Below are positions 42,776-51,882 of a stretch of DNA of 64,000 nucleotides, one piece after another. The DNA lies in the NCBI GenBank assembly GCA_002328075.1, contig DCVT01000035.1, positions 65,906 through 129,905 on the forward strand. The letters run 5' to 3'. Position 1 is the stretch's first letter, and every line of letters starts with the position of its first letter. The notes beneath the pieces were generated by a model, which saw nothing but the letters and a program-made list of their open reading frames with translations, searched no databases and had not been told where the DNA came from. The stretch comes from Anaerolineales bacterium UBA2181 (GTDB lineage Bacteria; Chloroflexota; Anaerolineae; Promineifilales; UBA4811). Position numbers and translations under genes: made by a program.

Positions 42776-45646
42776 TCATTCCTCACCCGAATCATCCGGC
42801 AGTTCAAGGACACTCTTGAGAAACCGGCCGGTGTGGCAGCCTTCCACCAGGGCCACCTCCTCCGGAGTACCCTGAGCCACGATCATCCCGCCCTCGTCGC
42901 CGCCTTCCGGGCCCAGGTCAACCAACCAGTCAGCCGTCTTGATGACGTCCAGGTTGTGCTCGATCACAATCACCGTGTTGCCCGCGTCGGTGAGCCGGTG
43001 AAGAACGTCCAGCAGCTTTTGGATGTCAGCAAAATGGAGACCGGTGGTGGGCTCATCCAGGATATAGACGGTATCGCCCGTGGAGGTGCGAGCCAGCTCC
43101 TTGGCCAATTTGATGCGCTGGGCTTCGCCGCCAGACAGCGTTGTCGCGCTTTGGCCAAGTTTGATGTATCCCATCCCCACGTCGGCCAACGTCTGCAGGA
43201 TCCGTTTCACCGCGGGCACGTTCTCGTAAAAGGCCACCGCCTCACCCACATCCATCTCGAGCACATCGGCGATGTTCTTGCCCTTGTAGCGAATCTGAAG
43301 CGTCTCCCGATTGAACCGGGTTCCCTGACATACGTTGCAGGTAACCCAGACGTCCGGCAGAAAGTGCATTTCCACTCGCTTTCGTCCGTGCCCCTGGCAG
43401 GCCTCACACCGGCCACCCTTGACGTTAAAACTAAAGCGACCGGCCTGATACCCCCGCAACTTGGCCTCCGGCGTCAGCGCAAACAGATCGCGAATCGGCG
43501 CCATCACCTGGACGTAGGTGGCCGGATTAGAGCGTGGCGTTCGGCCGATGGGATCTTGGGTGATGTTGATCACCTTCCTCACCCGTTCGAGTCCGTCGAT
43601 GCGGTCATGGTCGCCAGGTTTCTGCAGGGCCCCGTGCAGGGCGGCCGCCAGTGCCGGATAGAGAGTCTGGGCAACCAGCGACGACTTGCCGCTGCCGGAG
43701 ACACCGGTGACGCAGGTAAGAAGACCAAGTGGAAAGTCGGCCGTCAGCGACTTGAGGTTGTTCTGTCGGGCGCCGACAACGGTGATCCACTGGCCGTTGA
43801 CCGGCCGGCGCTTGCCGTTGGGCGAGGTCACTTTTAGTTCGCCGCGGAGATAGCGGCCGGTGAGCGAGTCCGGCCGCTCTGCAATCACTTCCGGTGGCCC
43901 GGCCGCCACTACCCAGCCGCCATTGACGCCCGCTCCTGGACCCAGGTCCACTATCCAATCGGCCGACCGCATGGTCTCTGCATCGTGCTCCACCACCACG
44001 ACGGTGTTTCCCATGTCGCGCAGGTCCTCCAGGGTGTTCAGGAGGCGCCGGTTATCGCGGGCGTGCAGGCCAATACTCGGTTCGTCCAGGACGTAGAGAA
44101 CGCCGACCAGCCCGCAGCCGATCTGGCTTGCCAATCGGATGCGCTGCCCCTCGCCACCGGAGAGGGTGGAAGCCGGGCGGTCCAGGGTCAGGTAGTGCAG
44201 GCCAACGTTCATCAAGAACTGGAGCCGACCGCTTACTTCTTTCAACACCTCTTCAGCGATCTCAATCTGATGGGGGGACAGGTCGGACCACAGCCCCTCC
44301 ACCCACCGCCGCGCCGCGCCGATACTCACGGCCGTCAGTTCGGCCATCGTGCGCCCGCCCACCGTCACCGCTGCGCTCTCCGGCCGCAGCCGCCTCCCCT
44401 GACAGGCCGGGCACGTCTGATAACTCATGAAGCCAGTGTACCATCGCCGCATCCAATCGGAATGGGTCTGGCGATAACGACGACGAGTGCCGTTGATCAC
44501 CCCTTCAGTAGTCCACTCCCCCTGCCAACTTCCCCGTTCGCTGGTTGACTGCCAGGTCACCTTGACTCCACCGTATAGAATCGCCTGCTGACATCTCGGC
44601 GACAGCTCTCGCCAGGGGGTATTCAGGTCATGCCCAAAGTGCTCGACAATCTGTTGAGCCTGTTTGGAGAGGCCGCTGGCGGGCTTTTTGCCCAGTTCTC
44701 CCCAAGGCCGGATTCCGCCCTCGGCAAGCGATTTGTCGGCCACCACAAACAACTCCGGGTCGAATTCCACCTGCGTGCCCAGGCCGTTGCACGCCGGGCA
44801 CATGCCCAGCGGGGAGTTGAAACTGAACATGGCTGGCGAGAGTTCAGGAAACGAAAGACCGCACTCCGGGCACGCGTTGCGCTCCGAAAGAAGCCATTCT
44901 TCCCGGTTCCCAGGATCGATAATCACCAGACCGTCACCCAGACGGAGCGCAGTCTCCACCGAGTCCGTCAGACGGCTCACAAAACTGCTCCGGTCGGCGC
45001 TGTCAGGATCACACGTCACTAACCGGTCGACCACCAGTTCCACGTTATGCTTGGTCTTTTTGTCCAGCTTGATTCGATCACCAAGATCATGATTCTCGCC
45101 ATCTATTCGCACCCGCGAGAAACCGTCTGCCCGCGCTTGCCTCAAGATGTCTTGAAAGCTCCCCTTGCGGTTGCGCGCCAAAGGAGCCAGTACCCGAAAA
45201 GGCTGCCCATCCGGCAGGGCAGAGACCTGCTCCACGATCTCCTGCAGTGTTTGCGCCCGAACCGGCCGGCCACACTGGGGGCAGTGAGGTTGGCCTACCC
45301 GCGCATAGAGCACCCGCAGGTAGTCATAGATCTCGGTCACGGTCGCTACAGTGGAGCGGGGATTCTTGCTTACTGCTTTTTGCTCGATGGCAATCGCCGG
45401 GCTCAGCCCCCCGACGAAGTCCACCTTGGGCTTTTCCATCTGCCCGATGAACTGACGGGCATACGCCGAAAGAGATTCCACATAGCGGCGCTGACCCTCG
45501 GCATATAGCGTATCAAAGGCCAGCGATGACTTGCCGCTGCCCGATACGCCCGTGACCACCACCAGCTTGAACCGTGGCAGGGTCACGTCGATGTTCTTGA
45601 GGTTATGCTCTTTGGCTCCTCGGATGACAATCTCTTCCGGATTCAC
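42776..45646 (-). CDS. uvrA: Excinuclease ABC subunit A
   Basis: Damage-recognition ATPase of nucleotide excision repair. 956 residues, the normal length. Two ABC modules: Walker A GVSGSGKSSLAFDTL (~residue 32) and GVSGSGKSSLVAQTL (~residue 643); signatures LSGGEGQRIRLA and LSGGEAQRIKLA; Walker B VLDEPSIGLH and ILDEPTTGLH. Zinc fingers: CPECGLSF...CPACNGLG and CEACQGHG...CNVCQG. GTG start at 45646. No LexA-type box recognised upstream. Confidence 0.98.
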   Translation of the reverse strand: MNPEEIVIRGAKEHNLKNIDVTLPRFKLVVVTGVSGSGKSSLAFDTLYAEGQRRYVESLSAYARQFIGQMEKPKVDFVGGLSPAIAIEQKAVSKNPRSTVATVTEIYDYLRVLYARVGQPHCPQCGRPVRAQTLQEIVEQVSALPDGQPFRVLAPLARNRKGSFQDILRQARADGFSRVRIDGENHDLGDRIKLDKKTKHNVELVVDRLVTCDPDSADRSSFVSRLTDSVETALRLGDGLVIIDPGNREEWLLSERNACPECGLSFPELSPAMFSFNSPLGMCPACNGLGTQVEFDPELFVVADKSLAEGGIRPWGELGKKPASGLSKQAQQIVEHFGHDLNTPWRELSPRCQQAILYGGVKVTWQSTSERGSWQGEWTTEGVINGTRRRYRQTHSDWMRRWYTGFMSYQTCPACQGRRLRPESAAVTVGGRTMAELTAVSIGAARRWVEGLWSDLSPHQIEIAEEVLKEVSGRLQFLMNVGLHYLTLDRPASTLSGGEGQRIRLASQIGCGLVGVLYVLDEPSIGLHARDNRRLLNTLEDLRDMGNTVVVVEHDAETMRSADWIVDLGPGAGVNGGWVVAAGPPEVIAERPDSLTGRYLRGELKVTSPNGKRRPVNGQWITVVGARQNNLKSLTADFPLGLLTCVTGVSGSGKSSLVAQTLYPALAAALHGALQKPGDHDRIDGLERVRKVINITQDPIGRTPRSNPATYVQVMAPIRDLFALTPEAKLRGYQAGRFSFNVKGGRCEACQGHGRKRVEMHFLPDVWVTCNVCQGTRFNRETLQIRYKGKNIADVLEMDVGEAVAFYENVPAVKRILQTLADVGMGYIKLGQSATTLSGGEAQRIKLAKELARTSTGDTVYILDEPTTGLHFADIQKLLDVLHRLTDAGNTVIVIEHNLDVIKTADWLVDLGPEGGDEGGMIVAQGTPEEVALVEGCHTGRFLKSVLELPDDSGEE

Positions 45647-45852
45647 CAGGCCTCTCGATCACTCCCCTCCACCAAGGGTGCTCGCACCCCAGAAGTCCAG
45701 CATTCCACGCAAAGCCCACCCATTCGGACATCATACGGACGGTTCATGCCAGAACCTGTCATAATGCGGCCGGTATGGTGCGATAATGACAGAATATTCG
45801 TTAGAGACGCAGGACCGAGGACGGACTCCCCGCCACCGGCAGTCACGATCAA

Positions 45853-47046
45853 TCAGTGATCCGTATACCGGGTCAGGAGTTGAACGATGGCTGGATCGTC
45901 CGCATAGCTGGGCTCCAGCCCCACCACCTGCCATTCCCCGACGATCAACCGACCCTCGTTGGAGAACCCAACTTGCCAACGACCGATCATGCGGCCGGCG
46001 TGTCCTGCGCTGGGGAACTCGGCCTGAACCAGTTGGCTTCCGGTGACGGCCGAGGTAGCCTGCTGGATACGCGCAAGTTCCGCGCCGCCTCCGATGATCA
46101 GATCCACCTCTGGAAACATGTCGGCCAGCAAGATGTTCTGGCTCCAGCCCAGATGGCTCAACACGATCAGCACCTCTGCCTGACGGGCGGCCTCTGGAAT
46201 CCATTCTCGGGCAGCGCCCACAGGATCGTCCACGACAAGACCCGCCACTTCCGCTGGAGGGAGCCCCGTCAACCCCACGATTGCCCAGGTACGACCGCCC
46301 AGGTCCACCAGCGTATAGGGCTGCGCGAATAGGTGCCCCTCACCGCGGGCGCGGACGTTGGCCGACAAGAAGGGAAAAAACGCCTCTTTCATGCGCTCGC
46401 GCAAGACGGCCGGACCCAATCGCAGGTCCTGCTCGCCCAGCACCATGGCGTCGTACCCCATCATGTTCATCGCCTCGATAATCAACGCCCCCTGGCTCGC
46501 TTGCGTCAGCGCACGGTCACTGAATAACGCATCGCCTGCATCCAACACCAGCAGATGCTGGTTCTGCGCTCGCTGCTGTGCGATGAAGGTGGCCCGCCGG
46601 GCCAACCCACCCGTGGTCGGGCTTCAGCCACACGGCGCATAGTATCCCCAGGTGTCGTTGGTATGCAGCAGCACCACCACCCCCAAGGCAGGCGGGCCGC
46701 TCAACGGAACTGCCGAAGGTTTCGCCGGGACGGTTGTGCTCTCTGGCTGCGGATACGGCATCGGCGTCAGCGAGCCGGTGAGCGACGGGACCGGATAAGA
46801 CAACTGCTCGCCGGGTAGCGTCTCCGGAAGCATAGGATACGGAACCAGGTCGACCGATACGGTCGGTGCAGGCTTTGTCGCGGCGCCGGACGGACTGACC
46901 GCATCCGACGTCACAACCGGCGGTTGAACACCGACGGTAACAGATCGCTCCAACAGTGGCGATTCACCCACCGGCCGGCAGCCGACCAAGATCACGACCC
47001 ACACCAGGAGCACCGAAACCCAGAACCGTCCGTTACGCCGGATCAT
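45853..47046 (-). CDS. Lipoprotein metallophosphatase/5'-nucleotidase-like, interrupted by one in-frame TGA (candidate selenoprotein)
   Basis: Read through the TGA at 46626-46624 the product is ~397 residues. The N-terminus is a lipoprotein signal (RFWVSVLLVWVVILVGC, lipobox LVGC), then a Pro/Thr/Ser-rich linker, then the metallophosphoesterase start VVLLHTNDTWGYYAPCG. After the TGA the same frame continues SPTTGGLARRATFIAQQ, LVLDAGDALFSD, VLGEQDLRLG, LIVLSHLG, LIIGGG. Several distant relatives I remember carry Cys-Gly-Cys followed by GGLARR here, so the stop stands where the second Cys would be. Either TGA encodes selenocysteine, or this is a nonsense mutation/sequence error. The stop overlaps nothing; the start overlaps the NUDIX stop by 14 nt. 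Confidence 0.7.
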
Positions 47047-47689
47047 TGTCCCGCGTCTCCTCTAGCACCATTCTCAGCCGGTTTTCCAGTTCACTCAGGA
47101 CCATCGCGGTGGCCCCCCACACCTTGTGCCCGTGCAGGAGAAAAAAGGGCACCTGCACATCCAGTCCTCGGATCTGCCACATCTCTTCTTCGTGCAACGC
47201 CGGATCTAGCAGCCACAGGAGTGGCACCTCCAACACCTCGGCTACCTCGGCCGGCGCCGGGTCCAGCGGCGGCCGCACCGGGTGAAAGACGACAAAGGGA
47301 TGGATCTCAAAGTCCGTTGGCGGGATGTAGAGTGACGCCAACTGCCCAATTATCCGGTCTGGATCCAGGCAAATGCCCAACTCCTCGCAGGTTTCCCGCA
47401 CCGCCGTCGTGGACAGGGCCTCGGAACCGTTGCGACGCCCGCCCGGCAACGAAATCTGACCGCGATGGTTCGCCAACGTCTCCGTTCGGCGGGTGAGCAC
47501 CAGGCCGAGTTGACCCTGTTGGGGATATAGCAGAACCAGCACCCCTCCCTGGTGGGGAGTGCCAAACTGCTCCGGCGGCCGGTAGATCGTCCGCGGCCGG
47601 GGCGCCATGCGCAGTTGGGCCTCCCGGCTGTCGAAATCGGCGAGCGACAGCGCTCGCGCCACATGCTCCAGGCTGATATCAGCAGTCAT
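47033..47689 (-). CDS. NUDIX hydrolase, CoA-pyrophosphatase (NudL) type
   Basis: 218 residues. NUDIX box GGRRNGSEALSTTAVRETCEELGI near residue 80 fits GX5EX7REUXEEXGU. It is preceded by LVLTRRTETLANHRGQISLPGG, the UPF0035 motif marking CoA diphosphatases. Probably cleaves CoA or related nucleotides into 3',5'-ADP and phosphopantetheine. Its end overlaps the metallophosphatase start, suggesting one operon with it. Confidence 0.85.
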   Translation of the reverse strand: MTADISLEHVARALSLADFDSREAQLRMAPRPRTIYRPPEQFGTPHQGGVLVLLYPQQGQLGLVLTRRTETLANHRGQISLPGGRRNGSEALSTTAVRETCEELGICLDPDRIIGQLASLYIPPTDFEIHPFVVFHPVRPPLDPAPAEVAEVLEVPLLWLLDPALHEEEMWQIRGLDVQVPFFLLHGHKVWGATAMVLSELENRLRMVLEETRDNDPA

Positions 47690-47716
47690 AGCCTCAACCC
47701 ATGTCGGGCGGCCAAT

Positions 47717-49132
47717 CTAGTACCCAGGATTCTTTACCAGCAACGCCTGGAGTACGGTTCGGATGAGAATCCTGATGTCCAGCCAGAGCGACCAATTCTC
47801 GATGTACCAGAGATCGTACTTGGTTCGCTCCCAGATCGAGGTGTCGCCCCGCAAGCCGTTTACCTGTGCCCAACCCGTCATGCCGGCCTTTTCACGGTGC
47901 CGCTCCATGTACCGGGGGATACTCTGCTGGAACTGCTGGACATACACCGGGCGCTCCGGCCGCGGCCCTACCAGGCTCATCTCCCCCAGCAAGACGTTGA
48001 CGAATTGCGGCAATTCATCCATATTGGTCGATCGCAGTAATCTGCCCAGCCGGGTCCTTCGCGGATCGTTCTCCTTAGTCCATCCCGGTCCGTTCCGCTC
48101 GGCATCCTGCCGCATGGAGCGGAACTTGACCACCATGAATGGTTTGGCGTCCAGACCCATGCGTTCCTGTATGTAGAACACAGGGCCGGGCGACTCCAAC
48201 TTGATGAGCAGCGCGACCAGAGCCATCAAAGGGGAGAGGACGACCAGGGCAACGGCCGCGCCAATCAGGTCCATCGCCCGTTTGAGAGTCAGTTTCCACC
48301 CCCGGAGCGCCACGTCCCGCACCGATATCAGCGGCAGACCGCCCAAGTGGTCGATGGAGATCTGGGAGGCCATGATCTGGAAGAGATCGGGATACACCTT
48401 GACCACCGCGCCGCCGCGCTCGCAGAGTGAAATGATCCGGATCAGCTCCTGGTGACCGGCCTCGGGAATAGCCAAGATCACCTCGTCGATGTCTTTCTCC
48501 GCAATCAGATCTGGGAGCGAATCGGTGTCACCCAATAGCGGCACACTCAACTGCCCGACCGGGGTCGCTCCGTTGGTGCCATTGACCTGGCCCACGATTT
48601 CGTAGCCTAGCTGGGGTGACCACTGGATCTTTTGCAGGATCATCTGCGCGATTTCGCCGGTACCCACCACCAGCACGCGATCTCGACCCAATCCCTTGGC
48701 CTGGACCGCGGTCCTCAGCCAATGATGAAACAACCGGCCCAGGTTCACCAGAACGATCCCCAGCACCCAGGCATAGATGATCATCGCCCGCGGATAGTCG
48801 AGTTCGAACACATTGTTCTTGAACGCGAACGATGCTACTGCAATGGCAGCCAACGATCCGACCGAGACCCCGCCAAAGATCGAATAAAACTGATCGACTC
48901 GTGACACTGCTCGGCCCAGGTGGTAGAGGCGGTAGAAGAAAAAGACGACCAGGATCGAAGCTACCTGAACCCCAAGAAGCGGCAGATAGCTTGCCAGCGG
49001 GCCCAGGTTCAGCGGGTCCGGAGGAACAAACCGGCGCAGGTGATAGGCCAGCACAAACGCCAGTACCAGCGCCACCACGTCCAGAAGGATCAACAACGTC
49101 GCTAACAGACTGCGTACCCGCTTGCGGTTCAT
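47717..49132 (-). CDS. Undecaprenyl-phosphate sugar phosphotransferase (exopolysaccharide initiation)
   Basis: 471 residues. N-terminal four to five transmembrane helices, a Rossmann-like CoA_binding_3 region (VLVVGTGEIAQMI ... EVILAIPEAG), one more helix (DLIGAAVALVVLSPLMALVALLI) and the bacterial sugar transferase domain: ESPGPVFYIQERMG, VVKFRSM, LRSTNMDELPQFVNVLLGEMSLVGPRPERP, GMTGWAQVNGLRGDT. Puts the first sugar-1-phosphate on undecaprenyl phosphate. ATG overlaps the glycosyltransferase stop (ATGA). No Wzx/Wzy or other export genes are adjacent. Confidence 0.93.
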   Translation of the reverse strand: MNRKRVRSLLATLLILLDVVALVLAFVLAYHLRRFVPPDPLNLGPLASYLPLLGVQVASILVVFFFYRLYHLGRAVSRVDQFYSIFGGVSVGSLAAIAVASFAFKNNVFELDYPRAMIIYAWVLGIVLVNLGRLFHHWLRTAVQAKGLGRDRVLVVGTGEIAQMILQKIQWSPQLGYEIVGQVNGTNGATPVGQLSVPLLGDTDSLPDLIAEKDIDEVILAIPEAGHQELIRIISLCERGGAVVKVYPDLFQIMASQISIDHLGGLPLISVRDVALRGWKLTLKRAMDLIGAAVALVVLSPLMALVALLIKLESPGPVFYIQERMGLDAKPFMVVKFRSMRQDAERNGPGWTKENDPRRTRLGRLLRSTNMDELPQFVNVLLGEMSLVGPRPERPVYVQQFQQSIPRYMERHREKAGMTGWAQVNGLRGDTSIWERTKYDLWYIENWSLWLDIRILIRTVLQALLVKNPGY

Positions 49133-50028
49133 CCTTGGGACGCCTGCCTTCCCCATATCTCGCGCCGGATCTCGTGGCCACCGCGCGCAGCCAGGGCCAG
49201 GAGGATCAACATGTTTAACCAGGCAGGGGTGCCGGCCTGGTAATGCTTGCGGTAGAACCGTAGATTAGCACGCTCGAATTCAACTCGGCTCCGGCGTTGG
49301 TTCTGGCGGCTCGAGGCCCGCTTGATGTGCAACACCGTCACGGCCGGGTTGTAGTACACCTTCCAACCCGCCTCTTTGATCCGCTTGGCCCAGTCCAAGT
49401 CCTCAGCGTACATAAAGAACCGTTCATCCATCAGACCGACTTGCCGAATTGCCTCGGCCCTCACCATCATAAACGCTCCCACCACAGAGTCAACTTCCGT
49501 CAGTTCGTCCGGGTCAAGATAGGTAAGGTTGTACCGGCCAAAGCGCGCGCTACGCGGAAAGAGCTTGCTGAGCCACATCACGCGATAGAATATGACCTCC
49601 GGGGTGGGAAAACTCCGGCGGCAGGCCAGGTCCAACCGGCCGTCAGGCATCACCAACTTGGGTCCGGCGATGCCTGCTTCTGGATGGGCATCCATAAAGG
49701 CCACCATCTGCGCCAACGCATGGGACGGCAATTCGGTATCCGGGTTCAACAGCAATGCATAGCGCGCCGGAGGCGCCGTCAACCAATCACCTAGGCTGCG
49801 CAGCCCCAGGTTGTTTCCCGCCGGGTAGCCCCGGTTCTCCGAGCTGGTCACCAAGCAGACCTGCGGAAAAGCTTCTTGCACCATCTCGCTGCTGCCATCG
49901 GCCGAAGCATTATCCACCACGCAGACCGCCAGTTCGAGGTTACCTTCGCTGGCAAAAACGGAATCGAGGCACTTGCGCAGCAGATCACGGACCTTGTAGG
50001 TCACTATGACAATCGCGAGATCCAGCAT
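49129..50028 (-). CDS. Family 2 glycosyltransferase (rhamnosyltransferase-like)
   Basis: 299 residues. GT-A motifs: AIVIVTYKVRDLLRKCLDSV, VCVVDNASADGSSEMV, ENRGYPAGNNLGLR, LLLNPDTELP (DXD-type Asp), MYAEDLDWAKRIKEAGWKVYYNP; a short hydrophobic segment lies near the C-terminus. Resembles GT2 enzymes acting on lipid-linked saccharides. ATG 50028 has GGAGCTCG directly upstream; the frame extends to 50073 into the leader. First gene after the structured leader; coupled with the phosphotransferase. Confidence 0.88.
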   Translation of the reverse strand: MLDLAIVIVTYKVRDLLRKCLDSVFASEGNLELAVCVVDNASADGSSEMVQEAFPQVCLVTSSENRGYPAGNNLGLRSLGDWLTAPPARYALLLNPDTELPSHALAQMVAFMDAHPEAGIAGPKLVMPDGRLDLACRRSFPTPEVIFYRVMWLSKLFPRSARFGRYNLTYLDPDELTEVDSVVGAFMMVRAEAIRQVGLMDERFFMYAEDLDWAKRIKEAGWKVYYNPAVTVLHIKRASSRQNQRRSRVEFERANLRFYRKHYQAGTPAWLNMLILLALAARGGHEIRREIWGRQASQG

Positions 50029-50070
50029 TCGAGCTCCGGCTGGAATTCTACCACGCGCACCAGGCCGGGT

Positions 50071-50101
50071 CAAAGAAAACGCCGGCTCGGGGAGTCGGCG
50101 T
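50071..50101 (-). terminator. Intrinsic terminator within the glycosyltransferase leader
   Basis: On the minus strand, stem 50101-50096 with 84-79 (6 bp), a C-A mismatch, three more pairs, loop CCC, then TTTTCTTT. It lies 43 nt before the start codon of the gene it precedes, which suits an attenuator or the 3' end of a small RNA. Confidence 0.8.
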
Positions 50102-50256
50102 CTTCTCTGGTGTGGGCCTGTCTACCTGGAACTCGTCACGCCCACGGTGACTTCCAGCCTGCAAAGAATCGCTCCTTAGCTAGATGCATCTCACTATTTG
50201 TCTGCCTGTGAGTCTGGTCCCATTACTAGAGTTCACTCTTGCGGCTGTGTTCCATA
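50071..50256 (-). ncRNA. Candidate structured leader or small RNA upstream of polysaccharide genes
   Basis: A strong promoter at 50263-50291 and the terminator at 50071-50101 delimit a transcript of about 185 nt. Visible helices: AGAG/CUCU with UGAA loop (50230-50241 area), CUCAC/GUGAG, and a strong CUGGAA-GUCAC hairpin paired to GUGAC-GAG-UUCCAG (about 50127-50157). No match to T-box, c-di-GMP, TPP, SAM or 6S cores that I can recognise. It could be a riboswitch/attenuator or an independent sRNA. Confidence 0.5.
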
Positions 50257-50262
50257 CATGCG

Positions 50263-50291
50263 AGTATAGCATATTTATCTATTTCTGTCAA
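50263..50291 (-). promoter_or_regulatory. Near-consensus promoter upstream of the structured leader
   Basis: Minus strand: perfect TTGACA (50291-50286), 17-nt AT-rich spacer, TATACT (50268-50263). One of the best sigma70 matches in the window. Confidence 0.88.
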
Positions 50292-50324
50292 TATAAACAA
50301 CTTTTTGGTCCTAATTAGCGCTTG

Positions 50325-50353
50325 TTGACGGCTCGATGGCCAGATGATAGACT
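50325..50353 (+). promoter_or_regulatory. Promoter of guaB
   Basis: TTGACG (50325-50330), 17-nt spacer, TAGACT (50348-50353). It rules out the upstream ATG at 50344 as start and supports GTG 50386. Confidence 0.75.
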
Positions 50354-50385
50354 CTACGGCACCTGTTCTTTGCCGGAGGTGGTTT

Positions 50386-51855
50386 GTGGCCGACTTGCCA
50401 AATTCGCTTGCCCTCACGTTCGACGACGTTCTGCTGGTGCCCGGTCGTTCCGAGGTATTGCCGGCCCAAGTGTCTTTGCGAACCTGCCTGGCACCGAGTT
50501 TGCGACTCGGGATTCCGGTGCTGGCAGCAGCCATGGACACAGTCACCGAGGCCAGGCTGGCCATTTCCCTCGCTCGCGAAGGCGGTATAGGGGTCATTCA
50601 TCGGAACCTGACCATCGAGACCCAAGCCGATGAGGTGGACAAAGTCAAGCGGTCGGAATCGGGCATGATTATTGATCCGATTACCCTGCCGCCGGACGCC
50701 ACACTCGCCCAAGCTGAAACGTTGATGAGTCACTACCACATTTCGGGTGTGCCCATCGTCGACCGAGGACGCAAGATCCTTGGCATCCTGACCAACCGCG
50801 ACGTCCGGTTCGTGCAGGATTACGACCAGTCGGTTCTGGGTTTCATGACCCCGCGCGAGCGATTGATTACCGCTCCCATTGGTACCTCACTGGAGGAAGC
50901 GCAACAGCTCTTGCAGCAACATCGCATCGAAAAGTTGCCGTTGGTGGATGCGGATGGGGTGCTGAAAGGGTTAATCACCGTCAAGGACATCCTCAAGAAA
51001 CGAGATTATCCCAACAGCGCGACTGACGCCCAAGGCCGCCTGTTGGCCGCGGCGGCCATCGGAGTCTCTGGCGATTGGCTGGAGCGTTTGGATGCATTGG
51101 TGGCTGCCGGCTTGGATGTGGTGGTCATCGACACCGCTCACGGCCATTCCAAGACGGTGATGGCAGCCACCGAAAAAGCCAAATCCCGCTATCCAGAACT
51201 CCCGTTGGTCTCTGGCAACGTGGCCACTGCGGAAGGGACGGCCGACTTGATAGCCGCTGGGGCAGACATTGTCAAGGTTGGGGTGGGAGCTGGTTCTATT
51301 TGCACCACCCGAATCGTGGCTGGCGCAGGCGTTCCGCAACTGGGTGCGATTCTGGATTGCGCGGCCGTCGCTCGGCAAGAGGGCAAAGCGATCATTGCCG
51401 ATGGCGGCATCAAATACTCCGGCGACATTGTCAAAGCACTGGCGGCGGGAGCCCACGCGGTTATGCTCGGCAGCCTGCTGGCCGGGCTGCGAGAGTCGCC
51501 CGGGGACGTCGTGTTGTGGGAAGGACGGCGGTTCAAGGAGTACCGCGGTATGGGCAGCCTGGGGGCTATGCAAGGGCTGGGCCGTGATCGCTACTTTACC
51601 GGACAGGGCGAGGCAAGCAAACTAGTTCCCGAAGGCATAGAAGGCCGGGTGCCCTACAAGGGCGATTTGAAGGATCTGATCTTCCAGTTTATGGGAGGGC
51701 TGAGGGCCGGAATGGGATACGTCGGTGCGGGCAATCTGAGCGAGCTACACTTCAAGTCGCGCTTTGTCCGCATCACCAGCGCCGGCCTGTTGGAGAGCCA
51801 TCCGCACAGCGTGTTCATCACCAAGGAGGCACCCAACTACCAGGTGCCGGTCTGA
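50386..51855 (+). CDS. guaB: Inosine-5'-monophosphate dehydrogenase
   Basis: Oxidises IMP to XMP, the committed step of GMP synthesis; GuaA at the left end acts next. About 489 residues: LTFDDVLLVPG at the N-terminus, two CBS domains (~95-205: MSHYHISGVPIVDRGRKILGILTNRD and RIEKLPLVDADGVLKGLITVKDI), DTAHGHS, GVGAGSICTTRIVAGAGVPQ with the catalytic Cys, ADGGIKYSGDIVKALAAGA, and YRGMGSLGAM. The GTG start has GGAGG 7 nt upstream, after the promoter. Divergent from the exopolysaccharide leader. Confidence 0.97.
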   Translation: MADLPNSLALTFDDVLLVPGRSEVLPAQVSLRTCLAPSLRLGIPVLAAAMDTVTEARLAISLAREGGIGVIHRNLTIETQADEVDKVKRSESGMIIDPITLPPDATLAQAETLMSHYHISGVPIVDRGRKILGILTNRDVRFVQDYDQSVLGFMTPRERLITAPIGTSLEEAQQLLQQHRIEKLPLVDADGVLKGLITVKDILKKRDYPNSATDAQGRLLAAAAIGVSGDWLERLDALVAAGLDVVVIDTAHGHSKTVMAATEKAKSRYPELPLVSGNVATAEGTADLIAAGADIVKVGVGAGSICTTRIVAGAGVPQLGAILDCAAVARQEGKAIIADGGIKYSGDIVKALAAGAHAVMLGSLLAGLRESPGDVVLWEGRRFKEYRGMGSLGAMQGLGRDRYFTGQGEASKLVPEGIEGRVPYKGDLKDLIFQFMGGLRAGMGYVGAGNLSELHFKSRFVRITSAGLLESHPHSVFITKEAPNYQVPV

Positions 51856-51882
51856 CGGATCCGCTGGCCGAGATCCGGCTGA

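Noticed and set aside
42623..43837. 404-codon open frame on the plus strand inside uvrA
   Set aside because: It is antisense to an unmistakable uvrA and shows no domain of its own.
50071..50256. 6S RNA, SRP RNA, tmRNA or T-box identity of the structured leader
   Set aside because: Size is compatible with 6S RNA, but 5' and 3' ends do not pair into a long closing stem, and no SRP GGAA tetraloop region, tmRNA tag or T-box sequence is seen.
50344..50385. Upstream ATG as start of guaB
   Set aside because: It lies before the predicted transcription start and has no ribosome-binding site; GTG 50386 has one.
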